Shown here one piece after another: positions 25,454 to 33,047 of a stretch of 45,947 bases of DNA. The first letter of the stretch is position 1. Each line of letters opens with the position of its first letter. The notes under the pieces were generated by a model. The model worked only from the letters and a program-made list of their open reading frames with translations. It made no database searches and was not told the origin of the DNA. A program made the position numbers and the translations under genes. Source of the stretch: Candidatus Eiseniibacteriota bacterium (GTDB lineage: Bacteria; Joyebacterota; Joyebacteria; Joyebacterales; Joyebacteraceae); the NCBI GenBank assembly GCA_030595835.1, contig JAUVLG010000012.1, forward strand, positions 1 through 45,947, in the 5' to 3' direction.

Positions 25454-26623
25454 GTGAGTGTCGTCTACATGGATCATAACGCGACGACGCCCACGGACCC
25501 TCGGGTAGTGGAAGCGATGTTGCCGTACTTCGGTGAGAATTATGGGAACCCGTCAAGTCCCTACGAGCTGTCCCAGCGTACACGTCGCGCCGTGGAGGAA
25601 GCCAGGGAGACGGTGGCGTCGGCGATCCGGTGCGCACCCCGAGAGATAGTTTTCACCAGCGGGGGTACGGAGTCCGACAACATGGCCCTCAAGGGTGTTG
25701 CGTTCGCCAATCTCGAGCGCCGTGGCCACATTGTCACAACGTCCATCGAGCACCACGCCGTTATGCACACAGTCGCGTACCTGAAGAGCAGATTTGGTTT
25801 CGACGTAACGTCGGTGGGAGTCGACGGCACCGGGATGGTCGACCCGGCGGAGGTGGAGCGTGCCTGTCGAGGGGACACGGTTCTTGTCTCTGTGATGCTC
25901 GCGAACAACGAGGTTGGAACCGTGCAGCCGGTGCGTGAGATCTCAGCCGTCGTCAGGAAGCGCGGCATCGTTGTTCATACGGACGCCGTGCAGGCGGTTG
26001 GGAAGGTCCCCATCGACGTGGGCGAACTCGGTGTTGACCTCCTCTCCATGTCATCACACAAGATCTACGGACCAAAGGGCGTTGGGTTCCTCTACGTGCG
26101 GAGGGGCGTGCGCTTCGATCCTCTGTCCCACGGAGGGAGCCACGAATGGAGCGTGCGTGCCGGAACAGAGAACGTGCCGGGCATCGTGGGTCTCGCCACG
26201 GCCTTGCAGCTTGCCGTAGAGGGGATGCGGGAGGAGAGCGTGCGTCTGCAGAGTCTGACCGCCCACCTGGAACAGGGCATCGCCGAGAGGATACCGGAGA
26301 CGTCCGTCAACGGACACCCGACGGACAGGCTTCCCGGTACGCTGAATGTCTCTCTTCACTATATAGAGGGAGAGAGCGTGGTTCTCGCACTGGATATGGA
26401 GGGCATTGCCGTTTCCACGGGCTCGGCCTGCACAACGGACTCGGCGGAGCCTTCACACGTGCTCTCCGCGATGGGCATCTCCGCAAACGTCGCGCAGGGC
26501 TCGGTCAGATTCGGTCTCGGACGCTCGACGACGCGGGCCGACGTCGACAGGGTTCTCGATGTGCTTCCAGGCATCGTCGAGCGCCTGCGAGCCATCTCAC
26601 CGCTCTATCACCGGAAGGGATGA
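25454..26623 (+). CDS. nifS: Cysteine desulfurase (NifS/IscS type)
   Basis: 389 residues, GTG at 25454. It takes sulfur from cysteine via pyridoxal phosphate for Fe-S clusters and thio-modified tRNAs. It shows 'VYMDHNATTPTDPRV' at the N-terminus, 'FTSGGTESDNMAL', the PLP-binding Lys in 'SMSSHKIYGPKGVGF', and the catalytic Cys in 'STGSACTTDSAEPSHVL' on the usual mobile loop. Neighbouring iscU or mnmA genes are absent here. The stop overlaps a possible ATG of the next gene (ATGA). Confidence 0.94.
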   Translation: MSVVYMDHNATTPTDPRVVEAMLPYFGENYGNPSSPYELSQRTRRAVEEARETVASAIRCAPREIVFTSGGTESDNMALKGVAFANLERRGHIVTTSIEHHAVMHTVAYLKSRFGFDVTSVGVDGTGMVDPAEVERACRGDTVLVSVMLANNEVGTVQPVREISAVVRKRGIVVHTDAVQAVGKVPIDVGELGVDLLSMSSHKIYGPKGVGFLYVRRGVRFDPLSHGGSHEWSVRAGTENVPGIVGLATALQLAVEGMREESVRLQSLTAHLEQGIAERIPETSVNGHPTDRLPGTLNVSLHYIEGESVVLALDMEGIAVSTGSACTTDSAEPSHVLSAMGISANVAQGSVRFGLGRSTTRADVDRVLDVLPGIVERLRAISPLYHRKG

Positions 26624-26628
26624 TCACG

Positions 26629-27600
26629 GTGTGTAATCAGGTGCTCGCGGCGCTCTGCATCGCCGCGGTGCTTCTTCTTGCGACGGGGGCAGGCGCCGCT
26701 ACGACGGAGGCCGACGCCACCGTGCGGGAGCGCATGAACGAGGGCGACATCACCGTGGTCTATCGCGCCGGGGACGCCCGCGTGGCCACGCGTGTTCTCG
26801 AAGTGGCCGCATCGCGGGGCAGTGCGGCAGCGCGCCAGGCCGGTCTCCCCGAGCTTGGGCCAGTGGTCATCTACGTGGCGTCGACGGACGAGGAGTTCCG
26901 AGCGCTGACCTACGGGGGTGTTCCGGACTGGGGTGCGGGGTGCGCGTTTCCGGAACGTGGCGTCGTCGTCCTGAGGAACCCGGCGGCCGCGCCCGATCCC
27001 CTCCGCATGGAGGACGTGATCGTACATGAACTCGGTCACATCGCCGCCGGACGCGTCCTGAAACGCGTGCACGTCCCGCGTTGGTTCCACGAGGGCATAG
27101 CGATGACACTGGCGGGGGAGTGGCGGCTGCCCCGTTCATCGGCCCTGGTTGGTGCGTCCGCCAGTGGGGATCTCATCCCTCTGGGCGAGCTCGCGGTGGT
27201 GTTTCCGCCCGGTGCCGCCGACGCGATGCTGGCCTATTCGGAGAGTTTCTACGCTCTTCGATTCCTCATGGAGGAGGCGGGTCCGGCGACCCCGGCCGAG
27301 ATCTTGTCCGCGATCGCGGTGGCCGGGAGCTTCGAGGCGGGTCTCAGGATACTCTCGGGACGAACGCTTGAGGACTTCGAGCGTGACGCGCTGGCCTCGT
27401 TCGAAGGGCGTTTCGGCTGGGGAGTGTTCCTCACGCGTTGGAACGTGATGTTCGGGGTGGTGACGCTGTTCGCCTTGATAGGGGGCGCGGTGCGTATTGC
27501 CCGGTCGCGCCGGCTGCTCAGAGAGTGGGAGGCGGAGGAGAGCCGGCGTTCGAACGGCGGGCTTCAACGGGGTCGCGGCTCTGACTCCGGCTGGAACTAG
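26629..27600 (+). CDS. Membrane-anchored HELGH metallopeptidase (peptidase MA-like)
   Basis: About 323 residues. GTG at 26629 has GGAAGG at good spacing; ATG at 26620 overlaps the nifS stop and is the alternative. A signal peptide (to about 'GAGA') precedes an exported domain with the zinc motif 'VHELGHIAAG', and 'WFHEGIAMTLAGEW' supplies a likely third Glu ligand, the gluzincin pattern of peptidase MA (basic secretory-type) proteins. A membrane helix lies near the C-terminus ('VMFGVVTLFALIGGAVRI') followed by a basic cytoplasmic tail. The substrate is unknown. Confidence 0.8.
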   Translation: MCNQVLAALCIAAVLLLATGAGAATTEADATVRERMNEGDITVVYRAGDARVATRVLEVAASRGSAAARQAGLPELGPVVIYVASTDEEFRALTYGGVPDWGAGCAFPERGVVVLRNPAAAPDPLRMEDVIVHELGHIAAGRVLKRVHVPRWFHEGIAMTLAGEWRLPRSSALVGASASGDLIPLGELAVVFPPGAADAMLAYSESFYALRFLMEEAGPATPAEILSAIAVAGSFEAGLRILSGRTLEDFERDALASFEGRFGWGVFLTRWNVMFGVVTLFALIGGAVRIARSRRLLREWEAEESRRSNGGLQRGRGSDSGWN

Positions 27601-27664
27601 ACGAGGTGACGACCCAGCGCGAGGACGCGCTCCGTGTTGTCGGACCGTTGAGAGGTGATTCGAT

Positions 27665-27693
27665 TTGACTCCCGGTGGAGGCGTTGCTATACT
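27665..27693 (+). promoter_or_regulatory. Promoter of the Ser-Ser-Arg tRNA cluster
   Basis: TTGACT (27665-27670), 17 bases, TGC TATACT (27685-27693) form a near-consensus extended -10 promoter. The first tRNA begins 15 bases after the -10. Confidence 0.85.
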
Positions 27694-27707
27694 GCCGAGG
27701 GGAGGTT

Positions 27708-27794
27708 GGAGGGCTAGTCCTAATTGGTAAGGCAGCGGTCTTGAAAACCGCCGGGCTCACGCCCTTGGGGGTTCGAGTCCCTCGCCCTCCGCCA
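27708..27794 (+). tRNA. tRNA-Ser(UGA)
   Basis: 87 bases including an encoded CCA. Acceptor stem GGAGGGC/GCCCTCC, anticodon stem GCGGT/ACCGC with loop CTTGAAA (anticodon TGA, 27742-27744), a long class II variable arm (GGGC-TCAC-GCCC) and T arm GGGGG-TTCGAGT-CCCTC. The D arm is unusual: position 14 reads T instead of the near-universal A. Confidence 0.88.
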
Positions 27795-27826
27795 TTCTGT
27801 TTGCTTGACAACTGGAAACCACGTGA

Positions 27827-27916
<90 letters not shown>

Positions 27917-27926
27917 GATAAGAGAA

Positions 27927-28003
27927 GCGCCCATAGCTCAATTGGATAGAGCGTCTGGCTACGGACCAGAAGGTTGGGGGTTCGAGTCCTCCTGGGCGTA
28001 CCA
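27927..28003 (+). tRNA. tRNA-Arg(ACG)
   Basis: 77 bases with CCA. Acceptor GCGCCCA/TGGGCGT, D arm AGCTCAATTGGATAGAGC, anticodon stem TCTGG/CCAGA with loop CTACGGA (ACG, 27961-27963). A34 is expected to be deaminated to inosine by TadA, whose gene is at about 39733. Confidence 0.96.
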
Positions 28004-28006
28004 AGA

Positions 28007-28036
28007 GCGCCTCCTCTCCACCGCGAGAGGGGGCGC
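28007..28036 (+). terminator. Hairpin after tRNA cluster 1
   Basis: GCGCCTCCTCTC (28007-28018) pairs with GAGAGGGGGCGC (28025-28036), 12 bp with one G-T pair and loop CACCGC. No T-tract follows. Confidence 0.6.
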
Positions 28037-28117
28037 GTCTCACGTACGCCACAGGAAACGGGCTTACATGCAGGGATGGTGGGCGCGGCGCGGCGCCCGT
28101 TGGTCCGGGTTTGGGGC

Positions 28118-28146
28118 TTGCGCCTCATCTCTCCGTCTGCTATCAA
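28118..28146 (+). promoter_or_regulatory. Candidate promoter of lipoprotein gene
   Basis: TTGCGC (28118-28123), 17 bases, TATCAA (28141-28146) preceded by TGC. It lies 56 bases before the lipoprotein ATG and follows the format seen elsewhere in the window. Confidence 0.5.
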
Positions 28147-28201
28147 AGAGTGGTTGAGAAGAGTCGTCCACGGTGCAGTCGGGGACATGTGGAGGGTTGA
28201 G

Positions 28202-29416
28202 ATGAAGACGCTAAGCACACTGGTCGTGCTGGTCGTCATCGGAGGCATTGCTCTGGTGCTGGCCGGTTGCTCGGAGGACAACAGCGCCGACAGCGGGGCG
28301 ACCGCCGAGGAGCTGTTCTCTGATGGTATGGTGTACGTTGAGGACTCGATGGCTGACGCAAACATGGAGGAACCGCCCTGGGAGTGGGACGTCGATACGG
28401 AGGAGGCCAACGGCTGCTTCGAAGACGCCCTGGATGCTGACCCCGACCACTGCGGGGCGCTTGTGATGGCGGCGATAACGAGGCTCGTGATGGTGGTTGG
28501 GGATCCCGACCTCGGTGATGTCCTCGATGAGCTGTTCCCCGACGATGGACGCGGCCCGAGCGGCCCCGGGGACTTCCTCTTCCGAGTGTTCAGAAGGCCG
28601 GACGTCTACGCGGCGGCGATGCGCCTCAGGGCGTTCTCCAGGGATGACTTCGCGTTCTCTGAGCTTCAGGACTTCATCGCGGCGGAGGTGCTGCCCGCTC
28701 TGGAATATGCGGACGACAAGCTGACGCAGTTCGAGGACCTGGACGGTGTCGTGGTCCTCTATTTCGACGTGGAGGAGAAGCGCGAGACTATCGAGATCGA
28801 GATCGATGCCACTGACGTCTTCCTCCTGCACACATCGCTCGACGCTCTGCAGGCCGTGTTCCACGTCTCCGTGAGCTACAACGTCGAGACAGACGACGGA
28901 CAGGACTGGGACGAACTCATCGACGAGGATCCGAACTTCCTGAGCCTGAGGCCCGGCGATCACATGCCGTCCGCCTACACGGAGCTCTTCGAGATGCAGG
29001 AGCACCTGAGCGACTGCGCGTGGAGCATGGCGCACGAGACCGACCCTCAGGACACGGACGTGTTCACGAACACCGATGACGAGGGGTGGGTTCCGCTCGG
29101 CGCCGGTTTTGCTGACAGCCTGTCCTCGATCGCTGAGGACATATACGATGGTCTGGAGAACGGCGCGAGCATCAATCCGGCGGACGACATCGAAGAAGGC
29201 GCTCCGGACATGGACATCCTCGTCGATCTGTGGGAGTTCTTCAACGACCCGCTCGACCCCATCACGGACTACTTCCCGGCGCACACGTGGTCCGATTCCA
29301 TGACCATGGATGTGACGAGGCCCGTGGACTTCCCGGACCCGACATTCAGCAACATCACAGCGGACATGACCAACGTGGAATGGGACGAGATCTTCGAGTG
29401 GCTGGACGGGCAGTAG
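28202..29416 (+). CDS. Lipoprotein of unknown function
   Basis: 404 residues, ATG at 28202 with GGAGGG upstream. A hydrophobic N-terminus ends in lipobox LAGC, followed by a Ser/Asp-rich linker. The mature part is strongly acidic (many Asp/Glu) and mostly helical in look. 'CFEDALDADPDHCGALVMAA' resembles one TPR-like unit, but no repeat array follows. The C-terminal quarter holds 'DMDILVDLWEFFNDPLDPIT' and ends with Trp/Glu-rich sequence. No known domain is recognised. It has its own promoter and is followed by a hairpin, so it is likely monocistronic. Confidence 0.7.
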   Translation: MKTLSTLVVLVVIGGIALVLAGCSEDNSADSGATAEELFSDGMVYVEDSMADANMEEPPWEWDVDTEEANGCFEDALDADPDHCGALVMAAITRLVMVVGDPDLGDVLDELFPDDGRGPSGPGDFLFRVFRRPDVYAAAMRLRAFSRDDFAFSELQDFIAAEVLPALEYADDKLTQFEDLDGVVVLYFDVEEKRETIEIEIDATDVFLLHTSLDALQAVFHVSVSYNVETDDGQDWDELIDEDPNFLSLRPGDHMPSAYTELFEMQEHLSDCAWSMAHETDPQDTDVFTNTDDEGWVPLGAGFADSLSSIAEDIYDGLENGASINPADDIEEGAPDMDILVDLWEFFNDPLDPITDYFPAHTWSDSMTMDVTRPVDFPDPTFSNITADMTNVEWDEIFEWLDGQ

Positions 29417-29498
29417 GAGTAGGGCTGGACTGACAGACAGACGGACGGAGGGCCGGCCGGGATCGTGAACGTGGGGTCAGCCATTCCAGTGCGTTCTG

Positions 29499-29528
29499 GG
29501 GCGCGGACGTTGCACAATGTCCGCGCCC
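29499..29528 (+). terminator. Hairpin after the lipoprotein gene
   Basis: GGGCGCGGAC (29499-29508) and GTCCGCGCCC (29519-29528) pair perfectly around GTTGCACAAT; the inner bases can extend the pairing. CTGCTCGTTTGTG follows. It separates the lipoprotein gene from the SbcCD-CHAT-sigma cluster. Confidence 0.7.
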
Positions 29529-29611
29529 TGCTCGTTTGTGGGCCGGAGCGGCCGAAATCGGGGGAATTGGCCCCCGGAAATGCAGATTGAATTGCACCGG
29601 TAACGCATTTC

Positions 29612-29627
29612 AGGCACGGACTCTGCT
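29612..29627 (+). promoter_or_regulatory. Sigma54-like promoter before the SbcD-like gene
   Basis: AGGCAC (29612-29617), five bases, CTGCT (29623-29627) match the sigma54 -24/-12 form (TGGCAC-N5-TTGC) with exact GG-to-GC spacing and two mismatches. A start near 29638 would give a leader of about 60 bases. The region 29529-29700 otherwise holds only short GC hairpins. Confidence 0.5.
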
Positions 29628-29700
29628 TAACCTTCAATGCGGGGAAATCCCCGAGCAGACGATTTCGGAAAGCGCTGATGGCTCCATCGCTGGAGGTTCC

Positions 29701-30837
29701 GTGCCTATCATAATCCACACGTCCGACGTTGATCTCGGCAATCCGCTCGGCTGGCTTGGGCCGCGTGCGGCTGAACAGCGAGAGGAACTCCGGCGAACGT
29801 TGAGCAAGATCGTCGACCTGGTGATAGACCAGCACGCGGACGCCCTCGTGGTCGCCGGCGACCTGTTCCATTCCAACAACCCATCGGGGGCAACCGTCCG
29901 CTTCGTGCTCAGGGAGTTCGCGAGGCTGACGAGCGAGTCGAGCGCGAGCGTGGTGCTGCTGCCGGGTTCACACGACTCACTGGGTATCGAGTCGGTCTAC
30001 ACGAGCTACCGGTCCGAGTTCGGCAAGCTCGAGCGCGTCTCGGTGCTTGGTCTCGACGGTCTGAGTTCGATCGCTCTTGAGAACGCGGGACTCAGGATCC
30101 ACGGCAGCCCTCCTCGTGGCAATGGCCAAGACCGGTACGCCACGGCGTTGGCTCCCGACGACAGTTTCGCGTTCAATGTAGCGATGTTGCACGGCTCCGC
30201 TGAGGGAGATGCTTGTGAGGTCGGCGCCCCCTTCTCAGTGGCGGATCTCCCGGGGCCGGGTTGGTCCTACTACGCGCTCGGGCACCTGCGGTCGTGGCAC
30301 GAGATCGAGGGGTCGGACGGGCCGGCGGTCTACCCGGGGTCCCCTGAGCTGGTGGCCGTGGAGGGAGAGGGGCAGGGACACGTTGCACGAGTTGAGCTGA
30401 GAGCGAGCGGCGCGATCGTCTCGAAGGTGCGAGTCGGGGCCAGGAGCGTCATCGAGGCGAGAGTGGAGGTGACGGACACCTCGGACTCGTTCTCGATCGC
30501 GGAGCGTGTCCGGCAGCAGGCGCATTCGAATCCGAACGCCGTTCTGCGGTTGGTGTTGACAGGGTTGACGTCGGCCGAGGCGGGGATCGACGACTGGGAC
30601 CTGATCGAGGAGCTTGCCGGCGACTACTTCTTCGTCTGCCCTCCCGTCAGGGATTACCACATCAGGGTGAGCGACCAGGATCTCGTCCAGCTGCCCGAGC
30701 GGCTCGTGGTCGGGCGATTCGCGAGGCACATGAGATCGAGGCTCGAGGAGGCTGGGAGTGAGGAGGAGCGTCGGGAGATCGAGGACGCCCTTCAGCTTGG
30801 CGTGGCGCTCCTTCAGGGAAAGGACGTCATAGAATGA
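29701..30837 (+). CDS. SbcD/Mre11-like metallophosphoesterase with altered metal site
   Basis: 378 residues; GTG at 29701 with TGGAGG upstream (a longer open frame reaches 29536 but lacks homology). The calcineurin-like nuclease core is visible: 'HTSDVDLG' (D9; the usual His is D11), 'GDLFHSNNP' (D54, H57), 'GSHDS' (usual Asn is S90; H91 kept), 'LHGSA' (H164) and 'GHLRSW' (H195; the second His is R197). SbcD/Mre11 with SbcC/Rad50 cuts DNA ends. Three of the metal or catalytic positions differ, so the activity may be changed or lost. ATGA overlap with the SbcC-like gene confirms a pair (like B. subtilis YhaO-YhaN). Confidence 0.85.
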   Translation: MPIIIHTSDVDLGNPLGWLGPRAAEQREELRRTLSKIVDLVIDQHADALVVAGDLFHSNNPSGATVRFVLREFARLTSESSASVVLLPGSHDSLGIESVYTSYRSEFGKLERVSVLGLDGLSSIALENAGLRIHGSPPRGNGQDRYATALAPDDSFAFNVAMLHGSAEGDACEVGAPFSVADLPGPGWSYYALGHLRSWHEIEGSDGPAVYPGSPELVAVEGEGQGHVARVELRASGAIVSKVRVGARSVIEARVEVTDTSDSFSIAERVRQQAHSNPNAVLRLVLTGLTSAEAGIDDWDLIEELAGDYFFVCPPVRDYHIRVSDQDLVQLPERLVVGRFARHMRSRLEEAGSEEERREIEDALQLGVALLQGKDVIE

Positions 30838-32951
30838 GAATCCAACGCCTGAGACTGGTCAACTTCAAGCGCTTCGCCGACCACGAGGTCGCGCTGGAGC
30901 CAGGACTCAACCTCATTGTCGGACCGAACGAGTCCGGAAAGAGCAGCATTGCCGAGGCTCTTTCGACCGTGCTCTTTGCCGATCCGACCTCCATGGCGGC
31001 GTCCGTGAGATCTCTCGAGAGGTGGGGCGGAAGCGGTGGGATGAAGCTGGAACTCGATTTCGAGCAGGGAGAGAACAGCTACAAGTTGACGAAGGACTTC
31101 GGGGCCGGCACGGCGGAACTTGCACGCCGGACCGAGGGCGACGTGATCACGGATCGCGGCGAGATTGACCGCCTCATCGCCGGCGTGGTCGGGTTCGAGA
31201 CGCGTGACGCGTTCGAGTCCATAGCCTCGGTGCATCAGGACGATCTCGCGGGGCTCGAGGGACGTGGTGGGCACGCGCGGCGCGGCGCTCTGGTCCCGCT
31301 TATCGAGCGGAAGATGACGAGCTCGAGTGGTAGAGTCGATGCCACACGGGTCATCGATACCATCAGCAACAGGATCGATCGGCTGAAGGTCGGACTGCAC
31401 AAGCCGGCGAAGCACGCTGGTCCGCTCAAGCGGCTTCAGGATAGACGAGAGGAACTGCTGCCGAGAGCGGCGGTCATTCGCAAGCGTTGGGACGCGATGC
31501 AGCGCGTGAGGAGTGGAATGGCGCGCGATCGTGAGGAGCTGACGGTTGCTTCGCAGGAGCTGCAGAGCCTCGACGAGGCGTTCCTCAACGAGGAGACCAG
31601 GCGAGGTCAGGAGGAAGAACTGAAGCGGCTGCGGGTCGGGTTCGACGAGCGCGCGGTCAAGATCAACCGCATCCGGAAGCTCCGGAGCGACGTTGCCGAT
31701 GCCTGGGATGCACTGGTGCAGGGTTCGCGCGATCAGGAGAAAGAAGCGATCGCCGCGAAGGCCGCGCTGGATGCCCTGGACGACAGGGTTGAGACACTGA
31801 AAGGGCTCGTGCCCGGAGTCAAGAGCCCGCTGGAACTGCGACCCGGCGTCGGTGTTGCGTTGGTCGGCGTAGGGGCGGTCGCTGTCGCCGGCGCTCCCTT
31901 CATTGTGGAGATGGGGGCCGTGCTCAAGTGGGGTCTGGTGGCAGGCGGCGTGGGGCTGGCTGTCTGGGCGATCTTCCTGATGCGCAAGGCCGCGCATGTC
32001 TGGAGCGCCGCGCAGGAGATCAGGAACGTGCTCCAGGAGAGGAAGAAGCGAGAAACGGTGCTGAGCGCGGCTCTGCTGAAACTGGGCATTCGTACCTACG
32101 GGGGGCTTGAGGAGTACGCCGCGAAACAGGACGAGGCGAGGCGGAACGTGGACATCTGGAACGCAACCCTCTACGAGGTATGCGAGGGGAACGATCCCGA
32201 GACCGTGGAGAAGGAGCTGCAGACAGAGGTTGCGTCGCTCGAGGGTCGGATCCTCGATATGGAGGGTGGCGTGAGAGAGGCCGCGACCAGCGGCGGGGTT
32301 GTGACGGCGGTCGATGTGTCGAAGCTCCGCTCGGAACGCGAGCAGCTCTCAGACAGCGTGAACGAGCTGAGAGAAAGCATCAAGCGTCGCGAGGCTCAGC
32401 TGGAAGGTATGGAGACCGATGAGACGCTGCCTGACCTGGAGGCGGAGATCGAGCGTGTCACAGGCGAGATGGCCGGACTCGAGCGGCACATCAGAATACT
32501 GGCACTGACGAAGGACTCGCTGCTGAAGGCGATGGCGAGCGCCAACGAAGAGGCAGCCACGGTGCTCGAGCCCATCATCGGCCGCGTTCTCTCGCGGTCC
32601 ACGCTGGGACGGTACTCGCGGGTGATGATGGCCGACGACCTCAATCTGTCGGTCTCGACGCCCTCGGGCACCCGCTCGGCGCCGGCCAGTCTGGAAACGT
32701 CTGATCTGAGCAAAGGTACGCTGGACCAGCTCTACTTCGCCGTCAGATACGCACTTCTGGAATTCCTTTCCCCCGGAGATGGCTCACCGCTTATACTCGA
32801 CGATGCCCTCGTCCACTGGGATCCCAACAGGCGTTCAGCCACGTTGGAGCTTCTCGACGAGATCTCTGCCAAGAGGCAGGTCCTGCTCTTCACCTGTGAA
32901 GGGTACGGCAGCGAGTTCGCTGATTCGCTGGTGCTGCTCCCAGGAGCGTAG
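30834..32951 (+). CDS. SbcC/YhaN-like AAA ATPase with central membrane hairpin
   Basis: 705 residues, ATG at 30834 overlapping the SbcD-like stop. N-terminal Walker A 'GPNESGKSS' (30-38) follows a RecF/SbcC-type start ('LRLVNFKRFADHEVALEPGL'). The middle is coiled coil, interrupted at about 339-386 by two hydrophobic segments ('GVALVGVGAVAVAGAPFIV' and 'WGLVAGGVGLAVWAIFLM') that should form a membrane hairpin. The C-terminal ATPase lobe has 'LSKGTLDQLYFAVRYALLEF' (signature) and Walker B 'PLILDDALVHWD' (about 652-663). Short SMC-like ATPases of the YhaN type act with an SbcD-like partner. There is no zinc-hook CxxC. Confidence 0.88.
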   Translation: MRIQRLRLVNFKRFADHEVALEPGLNLIVGPNESGKSSIAEALSTVLFADPTSMAASVRSLERWGGSGGMKLELDFEQGENSYKLTKDFGAGTAELARRTEGDVITDRGEIDRLIAGVVGFETRDAFESIASVHQDDLAGLEGRGGHARRGALVPLIERKMTSSSGRVDATRVIDTISNRIDRLKVGLHKPAKHAGPLKRLQDRREELLPRAAVIRKRWDAMQRVRSGMARDREELTVASQELQSLDEAFLNEETRRGQEEELKRLRVGFDERAVKINRIRKLRSDVADAWDALVQGSRDQEKEAIAAKAALDALDDRVETLKGLVPGVKSPLELRPGVGVALVGVGAVAVAGAPFIVEMGAVLKWGLVAGGVGLAVWAIFLMRKAAHVWSAAQEIRNVLQERKKRETVLSAALLKLGIRTYGGLEEYAAKQDEARRNVDIWNATLYEVCEGNDPETVEKELQTEVASLEGRILDMEGGVREAATSGGVVTAVDVSKLRSEREQLSDSVNELRESIKRREAQLEGMETDETLPDLEAEIERVTGEMAGLERHIRILALTKDSLLKAMASANEEAATVLEPIIGRVLSRSTLGRYSRVMMADDLNLSVSTPSGTRSAPASLETSDLSKGTLDQLYFAVRYALLEFLSPGDGSPLILDDALVHWDPNRRSATLELLDEISAKRQVLLFTCEGYGSEFADSLVLLPGA

Positions 32952-33047
32952 GACGCAGGGCACGTTCGATCCGGTCAACCTGCATGCGACACTCGCGCTT
33001 CTTCGGAGGCGGCGAGTAGTCGCGTGCGTACACCCGAGGGGGAGCGC

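Noticed and set aside
27708-27794. tRNA-Sec
   Set aside because: The anticodon is TGA (serine), not TCA, and the acceptor stem is 7 bp.
29536-29700. N-terminal extension of the SbcD-like protein
   Set aside because: The extra 55 codons span the sigma54-like site and have no homology, while GTG 29701 has a good ribosome site.
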